The notes below the pieces were generated by a model that worked only from the letters and a program-made list of their open reading frames with translations, was not told the DNA's origin and searched no databases. Of a stretch of DNA of 49,817 bases, positions 16,947 through 25,274 are shown in pieces; position 1 is the stretch's first letter, and every line of letters begins with the position of its first letter. Source of the stretch: JAICIG01 sp035532215. GTDB taxonomy: Bacteria > Planctomycetota > Planctomycetia > Pirellulales > JAICIG01. The DNA is taken from positions 1 to 49,817 of the forward strand of contig DATKRK010000238.1 of NCBI GenBank assembly GCA_035532215.1, written 5' to 3'. The translations under genes were made by a program, and so were the position numbers.

Positions 16947-17427
16947 GATTTTTATATGATATCTTTATGCGTCCGCGTTGGCAACGGCGCCGGCCGATAG
17001 CCGATGAACCCGCCGCACGACCGGCAACTGGCGAGAATTCGGCCGTTCGGCGAGCGCCGTCAACAGCGCGCCCAGCGAAGGGTAAGCATTGCTACTCAAC
17101 GGTCACACGGTCTTGCCGTTGCGCCGGGCAAGAGACTATACGTCCGCGTTGGCTAACGCTGCATTGCGCGTTCCAAAGCGATTGACGGTCCTTCCGGCAG
17201 TGCGTCGAGGCCGCGGAGCCGACCGCATCGCAATCAACTCATGTGCGCTTCAAGTTTCCAACGCTCGCCCGCCAAGCCGGCCGGGACGAAGGAAGGTCTC
17301 GCGGTCTCGACTAGCAGGCAGGCCGAATTGCTCGCTAAGTCCCGCAAGTTTTTGGCAACCTCGTGTTGACGTGGCCTTCCACTCCATCCACAATTAGGCG
17401 CGAATCATCCGGCTGGGGGGAGTCTCT
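16947..17427. other. Intergenic region of about 480 bases
   Basis: Apart from the AT-rich toxin-antitoxin promoter at its left end, it holds only a 12-base direct repeat, cgtccgcgttgg, at 16970-16981 and 17141-17152. The short frames here have no coding character. The right end should carry the promoter of the proteasome-like gene. Confidence 0.4.
16949..16972 (-). promoter_or_regulatory. Likely promoter/operator of the toxin-antitoxin pair
   Basis: An AT-rich patch directly upstream of the toxin start in GC-rich surroundings; on the minus strand it reads aaagatatcatataaaaatc. It holds a near-palindromic gatatc/atat core suited to Xre-family autoregulation and a possible -10 box (tataaa) only about 7 bases from the first ATG. 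That spacing suggests a leaderless message or a start at the second Met. Confidence 0.35.
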
Positions 17428-18291
17428 GTGACTATCGCGGCATGTTACGTTTCGGCGGAAGGTGTTGTCTTCGGCGCCGACAGCACGAGCACGATGCAGG
17501 TGATGGATCCGGGCAGGAAGGAAGGCAAGGAACACTATTTCAACTTCGGTCAAAAGGTTTTTGAAATCGGGGAAAAGAGCACCCTCGCGGTCACGACATG
17601 GGGCCTCGGATCACTGGGCAGCACCAGTTACCGAACGCTTATCGCATTGCTGGCCGACAGCCTTATCGCATCACCAGCCAAGTCGGTCGAAGAGGTCGCG
17701 TGGCGATGGAATCAACTCTATTGGGACTCGTACTACCGATTTTTCGCGGGCTTTTTTGAGCGAGCCAGATTTCTTGCGGGTAAGCAAGACCGGACCGAAG
17801 ACGAAGAGTTGGAGCTGGTAAAACTGCACGAGACTTGGTTCGCCGGCTTTTGCCTGGGGGGCTACGTTCTGCCTAACAGAAGCCCAGAGGCGTACCAGAT
17901 GACTTTTCGGGTGACGATGCCCTTGGCGGAGCCGCCGGTTAGACTCAGCATGGGAGCCGCAAAATTCTGGGGATGGTCAAACCTGATAGAGCGTGTATTA
18001 TGGGGAGTGGATGACAATGTTTTCTCTGCCGTGCTCAAGACGGGCAAGTGGAACGGCACCCCGGAAGAATTGGCGCAAGCGTTGCTCTCTCAGCAGCTAG
18101 GCCAGCCGATCGATCTTCCTCTGAGAGAAGCAATCGATTGGGTTCATGCCTCTATCTACACGACGATCAAGGCGATGAAGTTTTCCCATTGGGCGCCCTA
18201 TTGCGGCGGTCCAATTGAGGTTGCAGTCGTTTCTACCGATCGTCGATTTCGTTGGGTGAGGCACAAGGATTTCAGCGCCGCACTTTGCTAA
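17428..18291 (+). CDS. Proteasome-beta-like Ntn-hydrolase candidate
   Basis: 287 residues from GTG at 17428, preceded by GGGGGGAG. Removal of the initiator Met would expose Thr2. The first strands, TIAACYVSAEGVVFGADST, follow the proteasome beta-subunit pattern (T-x-V-A-x-x-x-x-x-G-V-V-x-A-A-D-x-R). Asp18 sits exactly 16 residues after Thr2, as Asp17 does after Thr1, and QKVFEIGEK (Lys43) fits the Lys33 strand with a short insertion. STLAVTTWGLGSLG resembles the next strand and glycine turn. The middle differs from proteasomes (Trp/Tyr-rich helices), and the end, GPIEVAVVSTDRRFRWV, again looks like a core strand. No proteasome alpha, ATPase, HslU or Pup gene is nearby. A 74-residue protein follows 19 bases later. 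The fold is inferred; the substrate is unknown. Confidence 0.7.
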   Translation: MTIAACYVSAEGVVFGADSTSTMQVMDPGRKEGKEHYFNFGQKVFEIGEKSTLAVTTWGLGSLGSTSYRTLIALLADSLIASPAKSVEEVAWRWNQLYWDSYYRFFAGFFERARFLAGKQDRTEDEELELVKLHETWFAGFCLGGYVLPNRSPEAYQMTFRVTMPLAEPPVRLSMGAAKFWGWSNLIERVLWGVDDNVFSAVLKTGKWNGTPEELAQALLSQQLGQPIDLPLREAIDWVHASIYTTIKAMKFSHWAPYCGGPIEVAVVSTDRRFRWVRHKDFSAALC

Positions 18292-18310
18292 AGGCCGGAG
18301 ACTGATTCTC

Positions 18311-18535
18311 ATGCTTCCGCAAAATCAACCTCAAACGCTTCGCGATCTAGCACTATCGCTACCTCCATCGACGGCGGTAAAGGATGCGCTCGAACACTAT
18401 GAGCGGACAGGCGCCTATCGCCCAGAGGATGTTAGACGCATTTTGGGCGATCCCGCGCGCGGCGTCGAGTTCGGCCCAGGCATCACGCACCGATGGCTTG
18501 AACACGCGGTGGAAAACGATAAGCCGCCGGAGTGA
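18311..18535 (+). CDS. Small acidic partner protein of the Ntn-hydrolase candidate
   Basis: 74 residues; GGAG lies 10 bases upstream of the ATG, and the gene starts 19 bases after the Ntn-hydrolase candidate, so they probably share a message. Predicted helical (TLRDLALSLPPSTAVKDALEHYERTG), ending in a short acidic tail. No family recognised. It could be an adaptor or inhibitor of the upstream protein, judging only from pairing and size. Confidence 0.55.
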   Translation: MLPQNQPQTLRDLALSLPPSTAVKDALEHYERTGAYRPEDVRRILGDPARGVEFGPGITHRWLEHAVENDKPPE

Positions 18536-18727
18536 CGCGGCGACGCTCAGGCCACTGCGGCGTTCGTCTCGCACCCGACGGGGCGTGTACCGGGGCGCGG
18601 GTTCAAAATGTGGGGAGGTTAGGGCATGGCCGAAGTCATCGAGCGCAAAGCAACGCGGACGTGACCTCGGAAGTCCCGACGCTGCTAGGTGCGCTCTCGC
18701 AGTCCGGCGCATAAAATTGCCCGCAGC

Positions 18728-19915
18728 TTACTTATCCGCCGCCACGGCGAACCGATAAACGGTGGTTTGCCGGTAAGTCTGCCCCGGCTTGAGCAGCGTC
18801 GAGGGAAACAGCGGCTGGTTGATCGAGTCGGGATAGTGCTGCGTCTCGAGACACACCGCGTGCCGCTGGCCGAACGTGGCGCCGCGAGATTTCAGCGTGC
18901 CGTCCAGGAAGTTGCCGGTGTAAAGCTGGATGGCCGGTTCGGTCGTGAAGACTTCCATCGCCCGGCCGCTGGCCGGATCGACCAAACGCGCCGCCAGCGA
19001 CAGCGTTTCGCCCGGCTGCTTGTTCAACACGTAGCAATGGTCGTAGCCGCCTGGGTCGCCGCCGACTTGTTCGATCCGCGCGCCCAGGGCCGTCTCGCGG
19101 GTGAAATCCATCGGCGTGCCCTGCACCGGCCTGATTTCGCCGGTCGGAATCATGCTCTCGTCAACGGGCAGATAGCGGTCGGCGTTGAGCGTGAGACGTT
19201 CCGAGAGCACGTCGCTCTTGCCGCCGTCGGCCAGGTTCCAATAGGTATGATTCGTCAGGTTGATCGGCGTCGGCTTGTCGGTCTGGGCCGTGTAGTCGAT
19301 GGTCAAGCGATTGTCGTTATCGAGCGTATAGACCACCGTGGTCGACAGCTCGCCGGGATAGCCCTCTTCGCCGTCGGGGCTGACGTAGCCGAGCTCGACG
19401 CCGACGCGGTCCTGGGCTTCGATCGGCTTGGCCTTCCACAGCTTCTTGTCGAATCCCCGCTCGCCGCCGTGCAGGTGGTTGGGGCCGTTGTTGGTCGCCA
19501 ATCGATACGACTTGCCGTCGATCGTAAAGCGTCCGCCGGCAATGCGGTTGGCGACTCGGCCGCAGAGGGCGCCGAAATAGGGATGGCCTTTCAGGTATTC
19601 GTCCAGCGTGTCGAAGCCCAATTGGATTTCGCCCGGCTGGCCGCGGCGATCGGGCGTTTTCAGCGACGTGATGGCGCCGCCGTAGGTCATGATCTTGACC
19701 GTGACGCCGCGGGCGTTGGTCAAGGTATAGAGCTCGACTTGCGCGCCGTCGGGCAGCTTGCCGAAGGCCGACTTGGAAACGGACATTGCGGTCTCCTCCG
19801 CCAGGACGGCTCCGCCGCCGCACGCCGCGAGGCCCATCGTCATCGCGCCAAACGCAAACGCCGCGCTCGACCGAAGGATCAGCCGCTTGAACGAATTCGG
19901 CGGGGAAATCTGCAT
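18728..19915 (-). CDS. galM: Aldose 1-epimerase (mutarotase), predicted lipoprotein
   Basis: 395 residues from ATG 19915, where GGAGG is 8 bases upstream. The N-terminus carries a lipoprotein signal (FGAMTMGLAAC, lipobox Cys before GGG). GalM motifs follow in order: NRIAGGRFTIDG, NNGPNHLHGGERGFDKKLW (substrate His), INLTNHTYWNL (catalytic His region), YDHCYVLN and, near the C-terminus, AVCLETQHYPDSIN (catalytic Glu). The enzyme interconverts alpha and beta anomers of aldoses. Export to the periplasm suggests work on sugars released outside the cell. Much longer upstream frames have no family support. Confidence 0.92.
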   Translation of the reverse strand: MQISPPNSFKRLILRSSAAFAFGAMTMGLAACGGGAVLAEETAMSVSKSAFGKLPDGAQVELYTLTNARGVTVKIMTYGGAITSLKTPDRRGQPGEIQLGFDTLDEYLKGHPYFGALCGRVANRIAGGRFTIDGKSYRLATNNGPNHLHGGERGFDKKLWKAKPIEAQDRVGVELGYVSPDGEEGYPGELSTTVVYTLDNDNRLTIDYTAQTDKPTPINLTNHTYWNLADGGKSDVLSERLTLNADRYLPVDESMIPTGEIRPVQGTPMDFTRETALGARIEQVGGDPGGYDHCYVLNKQPGETLSLAARLVDPASGRAMEVFTTEPAIQLYTGNFLDGTLKSRGATFGQRHAVCLETQHYPDSINQPLFPSTLLKPGQTYRQTTVYRFAVAADK

Positions 19916-20028
19916 GCGGACGACCTCCGGCCTTTCGGCTTTCCGAGCCACGCTAAACATCATCGCCGCACGTCGGCGGAGCCAAACAAGTGCATTCGCC
20001 CCCAGTCTGACCCGCCGGCGGCGAGGCG

Positions 20029-22518
20029 TCAAGCGAGTTCTTCCGCTGCGTCGTCGGCAGGCAAATCGGAGACGCGTAGCGCAGTAAAGGGATCGCGCTC
20101 GGCCGGCTGGTCGCCCCCGCGCGCTTGCGCGGAATTCGGTCGAGCGCCGCGCCGAACCGAATGGAACTGCCAGACGAAAGCGATCGCGATCAGTAGGCAG
20201 ATCAGAGCCAGCATCAGCGCCCGTTCGTGTCCGAGCAGGTGAAACCAAATCAGCAGCCCTGCCGACGCGGCGGCGATCAGCGAGATGAACAGCTTGACGG
20301 GACCGCGCTTCATAATGACTCTGCGCGCGTGAGTTTCGAGCGCCGCCCTGGCGTTTTGCAGGGCCAACGCCCGCATGGCCGCCCTATCACTCGACAATTC
20401 GGCGGGCGCCGCCCGAGGCCTGATCTCGCTGGCGTCCTTGAACGCGGGGGCCGCGACAGGCGCCGCCTCGGCGGCGATTGGCTCGCGCGGCCGCAAAGGT
20501 TCGAACCGCTCGCGATGCGTTTCTGCCAGCGATTGACTGGCGGCGCCTTTCGCGCCTAGCCGCTCCATCAGTCGGGCCATGTAATCGTCGATCGAATCCT
20601 CTTCGCCCTCGTCAGCCGCGGCGGCGCTGCGCGAGTCCTCGTCTCGCTCGGCTCGGGAAGAACACTCCGCTTCCTCTCGGGGCTTGGGCTCGGCTTCGTG
20701 CGGATCTTCCCTGGGGGCTTCCTCGGCCGCGGCGCTCTGCGCGCCGATGCCGAAGCGGCTCAACAAATCGGCCGTACTCTTCGGCGACGGCTGCGAGCGG
20801 CTTTCGTCAGGCTGCTTGGAAGACGCATCTTGCGAGCCGACGTCTCGCGCTGCCCGGCTCGCTTCCCAGTCGGCCCGCTCTTGCTCGAAACGCTCGCGGT
20901 CTTCGAGGATCGCGGCTTCCTGTCGGCGGCGCTCTTCCGACCAGGCGGCTCGCTCTTCTTCGAACGCCTCGCGTTCCGCGGCCAGTTCGGCTTGCAGCCG
21001 CGACAATTCGAGTTCGCCGGCGATCAGGCGTTGCTCGACCTCCTGCTCGCGGGCCGTGTCTTTCGGTTCGCTCTTCGCCCGCTCGGCTTGCCAGGCCGCT
21101 CGCTCCGCTTCGAGCACTTGGCGCTCGGCGGCCAACTCGTCGTGCAGCCGGGAGACTTCTTGCTCGCCGGCAACGAGGATCTGCTCGACCTCTTGTTCGC
21201 GCGCGGCAAGGCGGGCCGCAAATTCCTGTTCGCGGCGTTGTTGCGCCGCGCGCTCCTCGGCCAATGCCCGGCGTTCGCCTTCCAATGCATCGCGCGCCCG
21301 CGCGGTTTCTTGGTCGGGCAGCTCGCCTTGGGCGGCGGCCGCTTCGCGATCGGCCAACTGCGCCTCGCGCTCCTGCCGTTGGGTTTCGCAAGCTCGCTGC
21401 CGCTCCGCGAAGCCTTGCCGCTCGGCGGCGAGCTGTTCCTCGCGCCGGGTCATCTCTTGCTGCAAGTCGATCAGGCGAGCTTCGCGCGCTTGCGCCTCGG
21501 TTTCGAGCTGCGAGCGGCGAGCCGACCAGTCGGCCCGCTCGGCGTCCCAAGCCTGCCGTTCTTGCTCCCATTGATCGCGGCGCCGCCCCAGCTCGGCCTC
21601 GCTTTCGGATCGCAGCCGATCCAACTCGCGTTGGCGCGCGGCGAATTGCTCCTCGCGCCGCTGATCCTCGGCCGCCTGGGCGGCGCGGGCTTCGGCCAGG
21701 CGCTGTTGCTCGGCCGCCAGCGCCGCCTGCTCGTTCCGCAAGGATTGGAACTGGCCGTTCAATTCCTCGGTCAGGTTCTGCCGCTGGGCGGTCCAGGCCG
21801 ATCGACGACGCTCGTGCGACTGGCGCTCGGCGGCCAGTTCGGCCAAGCGGTGATTCGCCTGGTCGATCTTTTCGTTCAGACGCGTCCGCGCTTCGTCCTG
21901 CACGGTCTCCCAGTCTTGGCGTTCGGTCGAGAACGCGGCGCGGTCCGCGTCCAGGGCCCGACGCTGCGTTTCCAACTCTTCGCGACCGGCCAGGAGCTGT
22001 TGTTCCCACTTGGCGAACTCCGCCTCGCGTTGCTCGCAGCGAAGCTTCCAGATCTGCTCGCGCTCGGCCAGCTCGCGTTCCAGGCTGCGTCGCTCTTCGC
22101 TCCGGTCGGGCTCCGCCCGCACTTGCGGAGCGGGCGGCCGGCTTGCGGCGCCGGCGGCCAAAACTTCCAGCTCCAGAGGTCCGAGCGTCAGCCGGTCGCC
22201 GCGCTGAAGTAGGGCGTCGCTGAAGTCGCAGCCGTTCAATCGGGTCTCGGGCGACAGGCGCCGAACGATCGTCTGCGACTCGCCGCGCAGGATCAGACAG
22301 TGCAGTGGTCGAATGCCGAATTCGTCGAGGTGCAGCGTACACGTCGGATCGGAGCCGATCGTGCATTTTCTAGCCGAGATTCGCACGGTTTCCTCTCGCC
22401 GTGCGGCGCCGCGAATGCACAGCGCCAACTCCTGGGGCGGCTCGCCCAAGAGGCCGAGCCACGGCGGGGCGGCGGACATCCGGCTTTCGTCGGGTGCAAT
22501 ATAAGTCAGCGAATCCAT
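20029..22518 (-). CDS. FHA-domain coiled-coil membrane protein
   Basis: 829 residues from ATG 22518. An N-terminal FHA domain (KCTIGSDPTCTLHLDEFGIRPLHC with the phospho-Thr-binding G-S turn, then LNGCDFSDALLQRGDRLTLG) is at about residues 40-125. About 430 residues of Glu/Gln/Arg/Ala coiled coil follow, repeating patterns such as ERQAWDAERADW and ELAAERQVLEAE. A low-complexity acidic segment follows, and near the C-terminus two closely spaced membrane helices (LFISLIAAASAGLLIWF and LMLALICLLIAIAFVWQF). The layout suggests a phospho-signal receptor anchored in the membrane with a long rod, perhaps structural or linked to Ser/Thr kinases. The partner kinase is not in the window. Confidence 0.8.
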   Translation of the reverse strand: MDSLTYIAPDESRMSAAPPWLGLLGEPPQELALCIRGAARREETVRISARKCTIGSDPTCTLHLDEFGIRPLHCLILRGESQTIVRRLSPETRLNGCDFSDALLQRGDRLTLGPLELEVLAAGAASRPPAPQVRAEPDRSEERRSLERELAEREQIWKLRCEQREAEFAKWEQQLLAGREELETQRRALDADRAAFSTERQDWETVQDEARTRLNEKIDQANHRLAELAAERQSHERRRSAWTAQRQNLTEELNGQFQSLRNEQAALAAEQQRLAEARAAQAAEDQRREEQFAARQRELDRLRSESEAELGRRRDQWEQERQAWDAERADWSARRSQLETEAQAREARLIDLQQEMTRREEQLAAERQGFAERQRACETQRQEREAQLADREAAAAQGELPDQETARARDALEGERRALAEERAAQQRREQEFAARLAAREQEVEQILVAGEQEVSRLHDELAAERQVLEAERAAWQAERAKSEPKDTAREQEVEQRLIAGELELSRLQAELAAEREAFEEERAAWSEERRRQEAAILEDRERFEQERADWEASRAARDVGSQDASSKQPDESRSQPSPKSTADLLSRFGIGAQSAAAEEAPREDPHEAEPKPREEAECSSRAERDEDSRSAAAADEGEEDSIDDYMARLMERLGAKGAASQSLAETHRERFEPLRPREPIAAEAAPVAAPAFKDASEIRPRAAPAELSSDRAAMRALALQNARAALETHARRVIMKRGPVKLFISLIAAASAGLLIWFHLLGHERALMLALICLLIAIAFVWQFHSVRRGARPNSAQARGGDQPAERDPFTALRVSDLPADDAAEELA

Positions 22519-23124
22519 GAGCACCGTCTGGCTCCGCGCCAAGCAAGGGATTGGCGCAAGTATTTAGCGACTAGGGCATTTAGCTTACGCCTTGCACGGC
22601 GTCAAAATCGCTGCCCCCCTCGTTCTGCTGGAGATATTCCCTAGTTTTCCCGATCCGCAGAATTTGCCGATTGCCAGGCCGGGAACCGACAAGGATTGTA
22701 AAATCGGCTGCATATCTTTGCCGGTAATGTCGATTATCGGATAGCGTTCGGCGGGGCAGGCCGGGAGGCGGCGGCGAGCGGCTGCCAAGGAACCTAAGTG
22801 TCCGTTGGGAGTCCTCGAAACAAGCGGGTGAGAAAACGCGGCCGCGGGCGTCGGAATGGCGTAAAGCATTGTTGGCTTTTGGTTTGTCTGCCGGCGCCGG
22901 TTGCGTCAGGCAAGGCAGTTGAATGCGCAGATTCCGCCGACCTGTTATGGCTGGCATGCGTACTATAGTTTGGTTGCGGCCGGGATCTCCAAAACGGCGG
23001 AACTCGAGAGGCGGCAACCAGAAGGAACTGGGTTCGAGGTAGTTTAACGAGCGTTCGATTGTCGGCCGGTCGGAGGGGGGGCCCTCGGCATGGCGCGAGC
23101 ATCGGACTTTTGAGGGTGACTTAC
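22519..23124. other. Divergent intergenic region of about 600 bases
   Basis: Lies between the FHA gene (minus) and the DksA-type gene (plus). Frames on the minus strand (for example 22585-22869) show no recognisable protein and are treated as chance. A tactatagt stretch near 22960 could be a -10 box for the plus-strand gene. No known RNA was recognised, though the size would allow one. Confidence 0.4.
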
Positions 23125-23574
23125 ATGGCACGCAAAGATGCGATTCTTCACATGCGCGAGATCTTGGTCGTCCGGCGCGACGCGCTCCGCAAGGCTTTAG
23201 CCGGCGATCTCAGCCTGTTGCAGGAACTCCGCGAGCAGACGGCGGGCGATGTCGTCGACTTCGCTCTAGACTCCGCCCAGCACGAAATCAATTCCCAACT
23301 GGCCGAAGTGGAAAGCCGGGAATTGGCCAGCATCGAGAACGCCCTGGAACGAATGCGAAACGGGCATTTCGGAGTCTGCGAAGGCTGCACCGTGAAAATC
23401 CCCATGGCGCGGCTCAACGCTCTGCCTTATGCGACGTTGTGCATCGAATGCCAGCGAGACGTCGAACGCTCGGGGGCCGATTCGTCCTTCGACGCCGATT
23501 GGGGGCGGATGGCCGACAGCGGCAACGGCGACAATGAACCGTCGATCACCGATATCGAACTCGACGTTTCTTGA
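23125..23574 (+). CDS. DksA/TraR-type C4 zinc finger protein
   Basis: 149 residues; GAGGGTG precedes the ATG at 23125 (an upstream in-frame ATG at 23059 adds residues foreign to the family). An N-terminal coiled-coil hairpin (MREILVVRRDALRKALAGDLSLLQEL, then DSAQHEINSQLAEVESRELASIENALERM) is followed by a four-Cys zinc finger: FGVCEGCTVKIPMARLNA and CIECQRDVE. In E. coli DksA enters the RNA polymerase secondary channel and works with ppGpp. Here the acidic coiled-coil tip is not of the canonical DxxDxA type, so the activity may differ. An acidic tail follows the finger. Confidence 0.9.
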   Translation: MARKDAILHMREILVVRRDALRKALAGDLSLLQELREQTAGDVVDFALDSAQHEINSQLAEVESRELASIENALERMRNGHFGVCEGCTVKIPMARLNALPYATLCIECQRDVERSGADSSFDADWGRMADSGNGDNEPSITDIELDVS

Positions 23575-23577
23575 TCC

Positions 23578-23621
23578 AGGGGCTTGGCCTCGGTAAAACG
23601 GGGGCCTCGGTAAAACGGCTC
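23578..23621. repeat. Short tandem duplication
   Basis: The unit ggcctcggtaaaacg occurs twice in a row, about 23585-23599 and 23604-23618, just after the DksA-type gene. It has no visible function and is probably a small slippage duplication. Confidence 0.5.
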
Positions 23622-23717
23622 GTGCATTTGTCCCTCGCTTGCGAATGCCGGCCCCTGCGTTCGCGGTTGTCCCAGCATCCCGCCGAGGCGCTGTCTTCGC
23701 TCTAGGAGTGCTGTGTG

Positions 23718-24872
23718 ATGGCTCGACGACGTTGGTTCCTGCTGGCCGGCGGCGTGTTCAGCCTCGGATTGGTCCTGGGCGTGCTGCTGTGCAGCATGTT
23801 GATGTTTGGCGGCGCACGCTCTTGGGCCCAAGACGGCTTCGCCGACGAGACCCTGGCGGCGCACGAGCGGGAGAAACTCTACGAGTCGCTCGCCCGGCAA
23901 GCGGCCGACTTCGATCGGCAGTACAACCTGGTGAAAACGGTCGTCAAGCTGGTCAGCCCGACGGTCGTACACATCAAGGCCGAGAAGCTCGACCGCTCGA
24001 CTTCGACCCGGCGATACCAGCGCGAAAAGATCGAAGAGGCGGGCTCGGGCGTGGTCATCGACTATCGCGGCAAGTTCTACGTGCTCACCAACCGGCACGT
24101 GATCAAAGAGGCCGCGATGTCCGACATCGAGATCGGCCTAGCCGACGGCCGCGAACTGCGCCCGCTGAAGGTCTGGGGCGACGCCGATACCGACGTGGCC
24201 GTGATGGAAGTTTCGGCGCCGGGGCTGATTCCGGCCAAGCTGGGCGATTCGAGCCAGGTCGAAATCGGCGATTTCGTGCTGGCCGTCGGCAGTCCCTTCG
24301 GGCTCAGCCATTCGGTGACCTACGGCATCATCAGCGCCAAGGGACGCCGAGACCTCGAACTGGGCGACGAAGTGGCGTTGCAGGATTTCATGCAGACCGA
24401 CGCCGCGATCAACCCAGGCAACAGCGGCGGCCCGCTGATCAACCTGCGGGGCGAAGTCATCGGGTTGAACACGGCCATCGCCAGCAACTCGGGCGGCAAC
24501 GAGGGCATCGGCTTCAGCATCCCGATCAACGGCGTGCTGCACATCGCCAAGCAGTTCATCGAGCGCGGCCGGGTGGTGCGGGCCTATCTGGGCGTCACGC
24601 TCAACAACAAGTTCAACCATTCGATCGCCGTCAAACTCGGCCTCAGCCGCCGGCAGGGCGCCCAGGTCACCAGTGTCAAAAGCGGCGGCCCGGCGCAGGC
24701 CGCGCAACTGCAAGCCGGCGACGTCGTGCTCAGCTTCAACGGCGTCCGCGTCGAAAACGACAGCCACCTGATCTACCTGGTCAGCCTGACCGAAGTCGGC
24801 AAGGAAGTGCCGATCTCGATCTTCCGCGACGGGCACGTGATGAAGCTCAACGTCCGCGTCGGGGAACGGTAA
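23718..24872 (+). CDS. HtrA/DegP-type serine protease with one PDZ domain
   Basis: 384 residues; GTG at 23715 in the same frame could be the start. An N-terminal membrane anchor or signal (WFLLAGGVFSLGLVLGVLL) precedes the trypsin-like domain. The catalytic triad is clear: His in VLTNRHVIKEA (near 127), Asp in DADTDVAVMEV (near 159) and Ser in NPGNSGGPLINL (near 236), followed by GIGFSIPI. A single C-terminal PDZ domain is present (VRAYLGVTLN, GAQVTSVKSGGPAQAAQLQAGDVVLSFNG). It is a periplasmic quality-control protease or chaperone. It starts about 140 bases after the DksA-type gene. Confidence 0.93.
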   Translation: MARRRWFLLAGGVFSLGLVLGVLLCSMLMFGGARSWAQDGFADETLAAHEREKLYESLARQAADFDRQYNLVKTVVKLVSPTVVHIKAEKLDRSTSTRRYQREKIEEAGSGVVIDYRGKFYVLTNRHVIKEAAMSDIEIGLADGRELRPLKVWGDADTDVAVMEVSAPGLIPAKLGDSSQVEIGDFVLAVGSPFGLSHSVTYGIISAKGRRDLELGDEVALQDFMQTDAAINPGNSGGPLINLRGEVIGLNTAIASNSGGNEGIGFSIPINGVLHIAKQFIERGRVVRAYLGVTLNNKFNHSIAVKLGLSRRQGAQVTSVKSGGPAQAAQLQAGDVVLSFNGVRVENDSHLIYLVSLTEVGKEVPISIFRDGHVMKLNVRVGER

Positions 24873-24893
24873 CCCGGGCTTGTTCAGCTTCTT

Positions 24894-24908
24894 GACCCCT
24901 TCGGGGTC
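24894..24908 (+). terminator. Small hairpin after htrA
   Basis: GACCCC-TTC-GGGGTC starts 21 bases after the htrA stop. It has no T-run. The same core (accccNNNggggt) recurs several times at 39816-40250, so it may be a dispersed palindrome and not a dedicated terminator. Confidence 0.35.
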
Positions 24909-24991
24909 GAATTCGTCAGCCTTTGTTGTGCTGCACAAGCGGTCTTTTAACGCCGTCCGCGACTGCAAGACGGCGCCGCATCTGTTTTTAC

Positions 24992-25143
24992 GTAGCCCAG
25001 GCATTTATGCCTGGGTCCCGCAAACCATTTCATCGCCCGCGCCCGATCGGCGCCTCGCGGACCGCCCCCGGCGGTCCGCGAGGCGCCGATCGTAAAAAGC
25101 GAACCGCGCGCGGCACGGACCCAGGCATAAATGCCTGGGCTAC
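24992..25143. repeat. Long palindromic element (MITE-like)
   Basis: The outer arms, about 27 bases at 24992-25018 and 25117-25143, are exact inverse copies, and each contains its own palindrome, cccaggcatttatgcctggg. An inner 23-base pair, 25043-25065 and 25070-25092, is also perfect with a 4-base loop. There is no open frame. It lies in the 400-base gap (24873-25274) between htrA and a convergent membrane gene. Structure suggests a non-autonomous mobile element or a strong bidirectional transcription barrier. Confidence 0.8.
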
Positions 25144-25274
25144 ATAAAAGCTGTGGCCGAAGTCTATCGGGGAATTCAAACGGAAAATACGTGTAGTACA
25201 ACGAGCGCTGCGCGGCCGAGCAAATGATGCGCCGCATCAAACGATCTCAAGACCGATAACATCGTCAGGCCGAC

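Noticed and set aside
16967..17185. Small plus-strand frame after the toxin-antitoxin promoter
   Set aside because: Arg-rich, no ribosome binding site, no motif; crosses a simple direct repeat.
20478..22223. Very long plus-strand frames opposite the FHA coiled-coil gene
   Set aside because: They are antisense shadows of a GC-rich repetitive coding sequence, full of Arg and Pro, without any motif.
22580..23131. Minus-strand frame upstream of the FHA gene
   Set aside because: No motif, irregular codon use and overlap with the expected divergent promoters.
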